This document shows, in pieces, positions 11,260 through 21,600 of a stretch of 64,000 bases of DNA. Numbering within the stretch: the first letter of the stretch is position 1; each line of letters begins with the position of its first letter. The stretch comes from Gonium pectorale (taxonomy: Eukaryota > Chlorophyta > Chlorophyceae > Chlamydomonadales > Volvocaceae): assembly GCA_001584585.1 (NCBI GenBank), contig LSYV01000002.1, positions 4,882,332-4,946,331 on the forward strand. The letters run 5' to 3'. The notes under the pieces are model-generated. The model was not told the origin of the DNA. It ran no database searches and worked only from the letters and a program-made list of their open reading frames with translations. A program made the translations under genes and the position numbers.

Positions 11260-13701
11260 CTTAGTTGATGGTCACTGCAAGCAGCGGGAGGGCGCCGTAC
11301 ATCCCGTGCGGACCGTGACCCCACATGGTGGGCAAAGGCGGCAGCCGTCGGACCAGAGGCTTGCATGTGAGGCCGACGGCAACCGTCAGCGCTTGGGATA
11401 CAGTACGGAGACAGCCTGGTAACAGTTCCTGCTCCTCAGTGTGCGGCTGCGTGCCGGCAGTTGGGGCGGGTGCGATGACTTCCTACCAAGTGACAGACGG
11501 GGGGCCCGTACCGGTATTGTGATGTGAGATGTCTAGTGAGGTCTTGGAACGTCGGTACGCGCCGTGTTTTACATTGAGCATATCATTCAAATGCAGATTC
11601 CGGGGCGTGCTATCTACCGGTACTCGGGAATAAAATGCCATGGCGCCCGCTCGTTGTTGTTGCGCTTGGCTTGTTCATTCCATAATGGTTGCCCATCACA
11701 TGCGCATGTGGCCATTTTGCACGGACAAGGGTTGTTTGTCCTTAGTACCGGTTTTGCATTCCGCTGCCGTGCTCTTGCACCAACAGTGTACAGTGCTGCT
11801 GTCCTGCATGGAGCTGGCTTCGTCTCGTCTCGAGCGTGCATTCCATAGACCCTGCCGCTGAATCCCCTGTGAAGTGAGTACATGCCGCTGATGATGGGAT
11901 TATGGCGCCGGTGCGTTTCGTAGGACTAGGGTCCGGGGCGGCTGCCTCCCGGGGCTGGGGCTGGGTGCATCACGCCCTGGCACAGCTGCAGGTGCTATGG
12001 AGGTGCCCCTCCACAGATGGCACAGATTCATCGACAGCCACCGCCACCGTAGCTGACGTCGTGGAGAACTGTCTTGCCCTGCTTGATGTCATCCACTGTT
12101 TCAGGGGTGTACCGCTGGTGTATTGCCCATGGACAGGGGCTGCTGTGTTATGCATCAATGATGTCTGTTGTAGGGTTACAGAAACCCGGGTGGAGCGGCC
12201 ATGGGTGTGCTCCTGCTTTCACGCACCCGATGCACTGACCCGTGAGTAGCAAGGTCCTGTTCCTACAGGGTATGCCCGCGGTCGGTGACTAATTGGTTTA
12301 CCTGAGGTCAGGAAAAATTGATGGCGCGCAACTGTTCCGTCGGCATGTGTGTGGGCGTGGCGGTGGATGCCGGTTAGAGATGGCGGCTGCGTGGGGACGC
12401 GGTCTGCCTGATGGACTCCGCATGCGCACCGTGCGTGCGTGCGTGCGGGCCGCAACAAGAGGCTCGCTGCACTTACGCGCCCTTGTATAAATAACAGATG
12501 CGGATGCAAAACCGAGCCAGTTCTCGGCTCTTGCGCAGACTGTCCGGTGCGCTCCCGTACGTTGCGCAGGGTGCGGGGTCGCGCAGAGTACTCGTACTAG
12601 ACCACCCGAGCGCCGTAGTTGTCCGGCAGTCTGACCCAAGACTCGCAGCCTTCTTGCCCCGTGTTTGTCAAGGCTGACGGTCCCCACTCTGGACCCAGCC
12701 CAGAACCTCTGCCACTGTCCGATACGGCCACACCCGACAGCTGGCGTTGACACACGCTCGGAACCGCTCCCATGTCCAGGCCGGGATCGCACGTGCGCCA
12801 CCCTCGCCTTTCCCGGTCTCGCGCGGCCTATGCAATCAGGACCCCACAAGGCGCCCGCGCGCCCCGCAGCCCTGGGACGCGGCTGCCTCAGTACGAAAGG
12901 TTGAGCGGGATCTCGCCAGGCCAATATCGGCGTGTCGAGGGCACCAGCGCCCGCTTCGGCAGGCTCAGTCAATCGCTCCCAGCTGCTTTCGTCCGCCACT
13001 ACGCCCTCATCGCCGCCATCACTGTGCCCTGTACGGGTGATGCTCGCGCGCCGCTCTCGGGCTGCTGGCTCGGAACCGTGGCCTCGGGCCCCAAAGCCGA
13101 TGGGGCCCGCCACATTCCGCCGAGCAGCTGCGTGTCGCAGTCAGGAGTGCTCACGCGCCACGGAACACCGCCCGCCGCTCAGGCCTAGCCAGGGTCCGGC
13201 CACCATGTGCTGGCGGGCCGGGCTGCCTTTCACCCCTGCATCGTGGCGGGGCCACTGGCAGTGCAACCCGGCGCCGCTATTCCCTACCAAGCCCCCTCCG
13301 GCTTCGCTTCCGCTCCGACGTGGCCGCCATGCTCATCCGGTACTCCGTGGTCCGTGCCGTGGGCCAGCGTCTCCAAAACCCCCAACGCCATGCCGGTACG
13401 CATAGCAACCTGTGCCGCCAGCCTCGCCACCACTCGCGCCGCCATCCTCCTGTGCCAACCCCCTCCTCCAGGCCTCGCACTCCCCCGTCCTCAAGACCCG
13501 AGCTACGGTAGAACACGGTGATGCCTGTGGCTCCATGCAGCCGGTGGCGCAACTCCTTCGTCAGGCCGTACCCCACCTGGCCCGCACCCCTAACCGCGGC
13601 CGTAACCAAAACACCCCGTACCCGCGACAAAGAATCCCAGACGGTCAGCTGCGGCGCTGCTTCTTTGATCAATCTTCGCTCAATTCCCTCCCGTATCCGC
13701 T
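11260..13701. other. Convergent intergenic region, no supported gene
   Basis: About 2.4 kb between the end of the kinase gene and the end of DPE1. An open frame of 115 codons at 11902-12249 (plus) and one of 271 codons at 12298-13113 (minus) have no motifs, no splice partners and simple composition, so I treat them as chance frames or untranslated sequence. TTACA at 12176-12180 would be a TGTAA signal for DPE1, but it is 1.5 kb past the stop. Confidence 0.45.
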
Positions 13702-16700
13702 TCACTTCTTCAGGCGGTTGGTGTCGTGCGCCAGGCGCCGCAGGTCGGCCCCCTCGGCACGCAACCGGTCCCACACGCCGCTGTCGCCCATGCGCCAACC
13801 CCAGTTGCCGGCGGCCGTCCCGGGCGTGTTCATGCGCGCAGAGTTGTCCAGACGCATCACGTCCTGGGCGGGGGCAGGACGGGGCGGGTGCATGTGAGCG
13901 GCAGGGCGAGGTTGAGCGCTGGCGGATGCCAGTATAGGCCCCAATAACAGTAAGCGATGAAGTCAAGGGAGGGGCGTCAAGGGAGGGGACCGGGCGGCCG
14001 CGGCGAGCTGCCGTATGTGACGCATTCGCGCGGCAGGGACTACGGCGACGCCGAACAAAGCTTTGAACAAGGCTTCGACCGGCGGTCACGCAGCCCACCT
14101 CTGAAGATGCATCCTTTGGAAGCTCCTCTGATATCCCATCTCCTCTGATATCCCACCTCCTCTGATATCCCTCCTCTGATATCCCACCTAGTTACTTCCC
14201 GTCCCCTGAACCCCACACCCTCCCCATCCCGCAGCTCCTCGTCCCACCTCCAGACCCTTACCTAGAGCGCACTCACCCTCTGCTTGCCACCCCACACCGT
14301 GCCCTGCCCCCACCCCTGCCGCCATCTCCAGGCCCCCGCCCCACCTGCATCATGATGACGCACGTGCGCGGTACCGCCGCCATGCACGCCCGGATGAAGT
14401 CCCAGGCGATGTCGGAGCCGTCGCTGCGCAGGTAGGAGCGGATGTAGGCCTTGTCGGTCTCATTGGCCGAGCCGCGGAACCAGCCCACCGCGGTCTCGTT
14501 GTCGTGAGTGCCCGGGTACACAAAGCAGTTCTCGTAGTGGTTGTGCGGCAGGTGCACGTTGCCGGGGCCGCCGCCCCAGGCGAACTGGAGCACCACCATG
14601 CCGGGCGCGGCGATGGCCTCCCTGCGGAGGGGAGTGGGTAGTGAAGAAGGGAAACGGGTAGGATAGGGAGGGTACGGAGGCGCACGGGGGCAGCAGGGTG
14701 GCGGGGGGGGTGCCTTGTGTGGTATGGACGGGGCCGGGGAGCGCTGTAGTGCTGGGGCGAAAGGGATCGCGAGTACAAGTCCGTATTGCTACGTGTTTCG
14801 CAAAGCTATACGATGTTGGGCTTGCGCAGCATTACGGTTTTGAGCTTTGAGGGCCCTGCCACCCTTCCGGCAAAAGCCATGTTCAGCAACCCCACTCTCC
14901 CTGTAGCCCCTCCCATCCCCTCCGCCCCCTATCCCTCCCCCACCTTAGCGCCACCACGTCGGCGGTGATGACACCGAGGTCCTCCGCCAGGATGGGCACC
15001 GCCCCAAGCGCCTTCTTCATGGCCGTGAACAGCTCCAGACCGGGCCCCTGGCGCCAGGCGCCGTTCATGGCGGTCTTCTCGGTGGCGGCCACGCTCCAGT
15101 AGCCTGTGCGTGGGGGGCGGGGGCAGGGAGGAGGGAGGGCCGGTGGGCGGCGGGTGCGCAAGTTGTCGGCGTACGCGCGCGGCCGGACCGTCGCCCTGCG
15201 CTGCCACGACGGAGGTGGCATTCGATGGTGGGATGGTTAGGAGGGCCGCTGGGCTCCCGGGCAACATGCCCCCTCGGCCGCCGCAGGGATATGTTGAGCG
15301 TGCTGCTGTGCCAGCCAGCGCCGCCGGCCAGCCGCTGTCACTGGCGGCCAGCGGGGCGTGGCGGCGCCCCGCGCATACCCCTGGCCGCGGCGGGAGCCTC
15401 ACCCGCAAAGCCGCGGAAGTGGTCGATGCGGCACTCGTCGTACAGCTCCAGCGTGCGCGCCATGCGGGCGGTCCACCACCTGTAGCCATCCTTCTTGTGG
15501 GCGGGCCACCGGTACAGGGGGCTGCCCCACAGCTGGCCTGGGGACAAAGGGGCGGGGCGGGGCGGGGCTCGGCAGCATGTCGACTTCCAGCGTTGCGTCC
15601 CACGCGCACGTCACCGTCCATCAGAAACGTTTGTGCGGCACGTGGGGTCCGACCGCCGCGGGTGCGCACACGCGCGGCTCGTATGCGTCGTTTCGTTTCA
15701 ACATGCGCGGCCGCATGTGCGTGTGCAGCACCCCGCCAGCCAGCCAGCCAGCACCCCCCGCCCCTCGCCCGCACACACCTGTCGCCGAGAAGGCGTCTGG
15801 CGGTACCCCGCTGACTTGCTCCGGCAGCCCCAGGTCGTTGAGCTCAAACAGGTGGCGGTTGGCCCACACGTCGGCCGAGTGGCCGCCCACGTAGATGGGC
15901 ATGTCGCCGATGATCTTGATGCCCTTGCTGTTGGCGTACGACTGGGGTTGGGAGGGGTGCACGAGTGCCGAGTGCGGCACAGGTTGGGTGCGAGGTAAGG
16001 GCGGGGCAGCGCGCCGTGCGGTGTTCGGCCGCGGAGGGCCATGCAGGGGATGGTTGACGCGCATAGGCCACCGGCTGCAGCGGCCGCAGTCATTAGCAGG
16101 AGAAGTGGGCAAGAGGGTAGGGAGTGTAGTTGTCCGCCGGACCTGCGCGACCCTGTGCGCGACGTGGCCCTTCCCAGGGGCTGATACGCCACCCGTGTGG
16201 GCGCGGCGCAGTAGCGTTTCCCCCACTTTGCCATAGCGTTCGAACGTCCGTCCCCGTCACAAGCGCCACTACGGCCGCCAGAGCACCGGCGCTGCCCTCC
16301 GCTCTTGGGCTATAGCTGTGGCCGTGGAGAACATGAGCTCCGCTAGAAGGCTTGAGGCACGGACCGCGCGGAAGGCTCCCTGAGGCGTCGCGGACTGACC
16401 TGCTCCTACCCTACTCAACATCGACATCATCTATCGTCCCGTGCACCTCCAAAGCACGGCCTGGCCCTTCCTGATGCCCTTGGCCCATGTGTCCCGCCTA
16501 CCCCCATCCCACCCACGCCCTCTGCTCTCCGGCAACGCCCCGCCTACCCCCATCCCACCCACGCCCTCTGCTCTCCGGCAACGCCCCGCCTACCCCCATC
16601 CCACCCACGCCCTCCGCTCTCCGGCAACGCCCGTTCCATCCCGCCATCCCCTACCCGCGGGCCCCGCATGCCCTCACTCCCATCCTCGCGGCTCACCCTG

Positions 16701-17539
16701 ATCGCGACCCACTGCTTCTCGAAGAAGTACTGGATGGCAATGAACTCGTCGATCGCGTCCTTGTGCTTCTCACGGAACTCCTTGACCGCCGCTGGCTGGC
16801 GCAGGCGCAGCGGCTCGGGCCACTCCCACCAGGCCAACTGGCTAAGCTCCGGCAGGTTGCGCGCCACGTCGAACAGTGCGCTGTCCTCCAGCCAGGGGTG
16901 CTGCTGCCGGAACTGCGCATAGCCCTCCCGCAGGTGCTTGAAGCGGTCGTCGCGGAGGAGGCGCTGCGCCGCGCGCTGCAGCAGTGGCAGCTTGGCGGCC
17001 GCGACGGCGGGGAAGTCAACATCCCGGACGGGTACCACGGGGGGCGCCTCGGACCAGTCGAGCAGCCCGTCCTTGACCAGCTCCGCAATGGAGATGACCA
17101 GCGGGTTGCCGCAGTTGGCGTCGGTGCCGCTGTAAGGCGAGTAGTACATCGGATCGGGCGGGACGAGGGGAAGCATCTGCCAGCACTGCATGCCGCTGTC
17201 CGCAAGCCAGTCCACGAAGCGACGCGCCTCATCGCCCAGCTCGCCGACGCCGTAGGGGCCGGGCAGGGATGTGGGGTGCAGGAGGATGCCCGCGCGCCGG
17301 CCCTTATCGTAGCTGGGCACGGTCTTGTCATAGTCCTTGCTGAGCACGTCCCCCGGGGACGGCCCGCCTCCTAATTTAAACGCCAGCACGACGGGAGCCC
17401 CGCCCCGGCTGGGCTTCGCCTGCTGTCGGGATGGACGACACGCGTGCCGTCGCGAGGTGACGCTGGTACTAGACGTGAAGGGAAGTTGCGAATGTGCTCT
17501 GCGAGCGAGTACGCCTCGCGGCGTATGGACTGGCAGCAT
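13702..17539 (-). CDS. DPE1: 4-alpha-glucanotransferase (disproportionating enzyme, D-enzyme), plastid
   Basis: Six exons on the minus strand, 17539-16697, 15941-15779, 15537-15403, 15103-14944, 14621-14345 and 13863-13702, give 579 residues. The enzyme is a GH77 alpha-1,4-glucanotransferase that transfers maltooligosaccharide segments during starch metabolism. The Chlamydomonas counterpart is known as STA11. Visible landmarks are GILLHPTSLPGPYGVG near the start of the mature protein, GIKIIGDMPIYVGGHSADVW, VPPDAFSATGQLWGSPLYRW, nucleophile D374 in CRIDHFRGF, acid/base E421 in LAEDLG, and D474 in THDNET. The first roughly 65 residues are rich in Ser, Arg and Ala and look like a chloroplast transit peptide. 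Length agrees with plant and algal D-enzymes, and no key residue is missing. Introns 1 and 5 contain tandem repeats. Confidence 0.95.
14124..14188. repeat. Tandem repeat of TCCTCTGATATCCCA type, four copies
   Basis: Four near-identical units of about 15-17 bp, each containing CTCTGATATCCC, lie in the last intron of DPE1. Confidence 0.85.
16495..16632. repeat. 46-bp minisatellite, three copies
   Basis: A 46-bp unit beginning CGCCTACCCCCATCCCACCC starts at 16495, 16541 and 16587. The third copy has at least one substitution (CTCCGCT for CTCTGCT). It lies in the first intron of DPE1. Confidence 0.9.
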
Positions 17540-18652
17540 CGGAGTTGTCAGTGTCGGGAACGGTCCCTCAGTGGAAGCGACCCAGCGAGATCGCCTACCC
17601 GCTACCCGAAATGAATGTGGATATCATATGAGCATGCGGTGTATCACATGCCCGAAGCTGGAAACACGCCGTACGGCGAAGGTGAGAATGGGCGGTGCAG
17701 GCGCTGATTTCTGGCATACGTCTCGTCTCGACCTTGACAACAATGCATGCTGTGCAAATGCATTCCCGATACTGCATACCTGATGCTGCAAGCGGGGGAT
17801 GCATAGCTTCCTGAACAAGTTCTTCCTTATGAATGCTCTATGTGGGGATGTGGCCTGCATACAGATGTTAAATGTATTTGTATGCTCGGGTCATTTGGGT
17901 TACATCACGTACCATGGGTCGGGCTCCGAGCGGGTGACGTCTAACCGAGAACCCTGGTTCGACGATGTGGCCATCGCCCCGACCGGTATAAGTATGAGGG
18001 GGGCGACGTAAACCGCTGAAGGTACGGTAACCTGTGGTCCACGGCCACTCCGCGTACTGCCCCTGGCACAGCCCTCTATACCGCCGGCGCAAGCAGTGTG
18101 TCACATGGACACGCATGAATGCAGCAGGCCTCATCCCCGGCCCAGATAGAAACCGATATACTGTACAGCAGCCAATGACAGCAGCACCATGCAGCACCGT
18201 GTCACACCAGTCCCCGGCTCGTGCCGCATCCACCGCCAGCCATGGATGACAAGCTTGGTCTTAAGACCAGGGGGGTCTGGCGGTTTACATATCACGGAAA
18301 CGCGATGGCCAAACCCGTGCCATGTCGCCCGACGCGCCGAACGCCGCGCGCGTCTCGACCACAATGCTGGCCGTTCACCTGGAGATGCGACGCGGCAGTC
18401 GCGTAGTTTTCCACAAGCCGTCTGCCGGGCTCATACTCGCAGGGGAAAATGTGCATGGCACATCAAAATGTCAGTTCCGTCCGGGCCTTGAACGGCTGGT
18501 GCGGCAGAACGGCACCTCGCGCAGCACCCAATCTCCTAAGGGACCCCCATGTCCGTACAATTCCGCCTGCATGGCAACAACACGCCGGCCGGACCGGGGC
18601 CTCCAGAGCACACCGGACAATGCGCGACTCGAGCCAGGTTCCCCAGGCAGCC
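17540..18652. other. Upstream of DPE1 and 3' region of tectonic; no supported gene
   Basis: Both neighbours are on the minus strand. The right part should be the tectonic 3' UTR, with TTACA (TGTAA on the minus strand) at 18285-18289. The left part should be the DPE1 promoter. Open frames seen here (for example 18322-18846 plus) are antisense shadows or chance. Confidence 0.5.
18285..18289 (-). terminator. Candidate TGTAA polyadenylation signal of tectonic
   Basis: TTACA on the plus strand reads TGTAA on the minus strand, 364 nt past the tectonic stop codon. Confidence 0.45.
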
Positions 18653-21600
18653 TCACTCCCGTGGCGCGCCCCTGCCGCCCAGCAGCTGCGCCATCCCCAC
18701 CGCCAACAACGCGACCAGCACGAGCACCCACCCCGAGACGCCCGTGCCTCGCCCCGCCGCGCCGGTGGCGGCGCTTTCCGATGCCACGAATGGGTAGAAG
18801 ATGTCGGCCGGCAGTGGCACTGCCAGCGGCGGTGCGGGCTTCTTGACGTTGGTCGCCTGCTGCGGCAGGCGGATGTGGGAGACGGAGAAGCTGAGGTAGA
18901 AGCGCTGGGAGCTGCTCTGCGGCACCGACTCGGGGAAGTCCCACACGCCCGTCTTGAAGCAAAGGCGAGCGTACAGCACCTGACGTAGGTGGTGGTGTGT
19001 GGTGGGGAGGGGGCCAAATGGGGCGAGTCACGGGGAAGAAAGGAGAAGGGACAGGGCCAACTGGGCCGGCAGACAATCACATGAGGCGGAAAGCACCGGA
19101 CGGGCTGTGCGCCAGGGCGCGATGGGGGTTGACAATCAGGTGCATCAGCGGCGAACCACGGGACCGGGGACGCCCTGTTCCCTCTCCCGCGACGGAGGCA
19201 GCCGCGCTTCTGGGCAAAGATCTCCCTGTACCCCTCCCGCGCCGCACCAGCCCGCGCGCGCACCTTCTGCTGCAAGTTGTTGGACGAGAACGCAACCCCG
19301 GTGACAATCTGCAGGTCAAAGCCCGTGATCACGCCGGTGCACGCGTTGTCGGTCTGGGAGTAGCTGGAGGGCATGAAGGGGGCGCCCGACACCTGGACCT
19401 GCGGGCGGAGGGGATATAGAGGGGCGGCAGGGGGCAGGCGACAGGATCGGGTGCAAAGGGTGGCAGGGAGGTGTAGAGCGAGTTGTTAAGGAGGAGGCGG
19501 AAGATGGCAAGACAATTTGCGACGCAGCTCTAAGTGATTGCCAGGAACGAGCGAGGCCGTGCATCACCGCGTGCAGCCGTGCACACAAGTGAGCCAGCGG
19601 TGCGGCAGGCACTTGCGGACTGTGGGTTCATCCTTTCACGAGCATCTTGGCCTGGAACGCACCCGGGGGGCGCCCTGCCGTATGCGCAACGGGCTGAGGC
19701 CCGCCCTGCTTGCGGCCGGGGGTGCCCTGCACCGTGGGTCCCGCCCGCCAGGCGCACCTGCTGCCACTGGTTGATGTTGTTATAGTCCGAGTCCCCCCAC
19801 TCGCCCAGGTACACGGTACCGTTGACGAGGTTATTGTACAGGGGGCCGACAGCCTGAGCCAGGTACCGGTCGGGCGTGTTCTGGGAGAGGCTGCGGGGGT
19901 GGGTGTCACGGAGTGTGCGGGGAAAGAGTGCATGGTGGTGAAGAGGTTAGGGCACATGTTCACGGAGTTTGGGCAAGAGTGCAAGTCCCTAAACCAGGGT
20001 TCTCCACGGCGTCTCAAAACAGTCCTTGGCTGCAAGGAGTGTCCCCTTTCCCGGCCCCTTGGCCTGCAAGGACTTTTCACTGCGCCCTTCTGAAATCCTT
20101 CCTTGCTGCAAGGAAGTCGCCGCAAAACGTTCCTTGCGGGGCATTTGTGTGCGCACGCTTGCACAACGGTAAACGGTTGTTTTCAAGCGGGTCACAGGAA
20201 TCCTGGCAGCATTGTGTGTTACCGCTTGAAGCCCAATGCGGCGAGCTCCATGCGCTTGCCCCGTCACTCACCTCTCCCGCACCCGCCCCCGCCCCGGCTC
20301 CCCCGACCCCGGTCCCACGCGCATTGGCCCCAAGGACTTCGCATCCCCCGAACCCCGCAATTTCCCCTTGCCAGCAAGGAACTTTCGCCTTGTGGCTTCC
20401 TTGCGCTGCAAGGACCTGCCCCCGCCTGAGGCCGGCCAAAACGCCTTCCGTGCAAGGCACNNNNNNNNNNNNNNNNNNNNGTTCTCCACGGCGTCTCAAA
20501 ACAGTCCTTGGCTGCAAGGAGTGTCCCCTTTCCCGGCCCCTTGGCCTGCAAGGACTTTTCACTGCGCCCTTCTGAAATCCTTCCTTGCTGCAAGGAAGTC
20601 GCCGCAAAACGTTCCTTGCGGGGCATTTGTGTGCGCACGCTTGCACAACGGTAAACGGTTGTTTTCAAGCGGGTCACAGGAATCCTGGCAGCATTGTGTG
20701 TTACCGCTTGAAGCCCAATGCGGCGAGCTCCATGCGCTTGCCCCGTCACTCACCTCTCCCGCACCCGCCCCCGCCCCGGCTCCCCCGACCCCGGTCCCAC
20801 GCGCATTGGCCCCAAGGACTTCGCATCCCCCGAACCCCGCAATTTCCCCTTGCCAGCAAGGAACTTTCGCCTTGTGGCTTCCTTGCGCTGCAAGGACCTG
20901 CCCCCGCCTGAGGCCGGCCAAAACGCCTTCCATGCAAGGCACTGGGCCTGGGAAAGGTCCTTGCAAGCCCGGAAAAACGGGGAAAGTTCCTTGGCAAGGC
21001 CTTTCTGGAATACCCTGCCCTAAACGTGTTGCGTCGCGACTGGCAGCAGGATGCACCGCGGGAGTGAGAAGCAGCAGCGGAGGGGTGTTGAGGAGAGCAG
21101 GCAAGCCAGGGAGCGGGACCAGGCGACATGCGGCAGCCAGGGCACATAGGCATACAGCATGACCGGATGGTCCTCGCGGCCCACTTCCCACCTGCGTTCT
21201 GGGGCACCCAGGCGGGCTCCCTGGGCAGCCCCGCCCCCTTCAGCGCCTTGCCCCTGCCCTTCCGCCCTTCCCCACGAAATCTAGGCCGCCCCCCCTTCAC
21301 CGCCCTCCTCCCGCAAGACCCGCTCACGTGCAGAAGTCCCGCAGCTGCGCCGCCGTGAGGCTGACGCTGCACGCGGCCGTCACGTTGGCCCCGTAGCGCG
21401 CGTACAGCAGCGAGGTGGCGTTGCAGGCGCCGCCCGGCCCGGGCGCCGGCACCGGCAGCCCGCCCACTAGCCGGCTGATTGCCTCCTTGCTGCCGTCCGG
21501 GAGTGTGGCCAGGGTGCCGGCCTGAGCGGGGGACGAGGGTGGGGGCAGCAGAGAGAAATGAGAAAGCGCCGGGTTAGCCCTGGCCTCTCCCCTGGTGGAC

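Noticed and set aside
12298..13113. 271-codon open frame on the minus strand
   Set aside because: Arg/Ala/Gly-rich frame of the kind expected by chance in GC-rich DNA. No conserved block.
12298..14098. Possible extra gene overlapping the DPE1 3' end on the minus strand
   Set aside because: The frame at 13277-14098 is out of frame with the last DPE1 exon and is explained as its shadow plus UTR.
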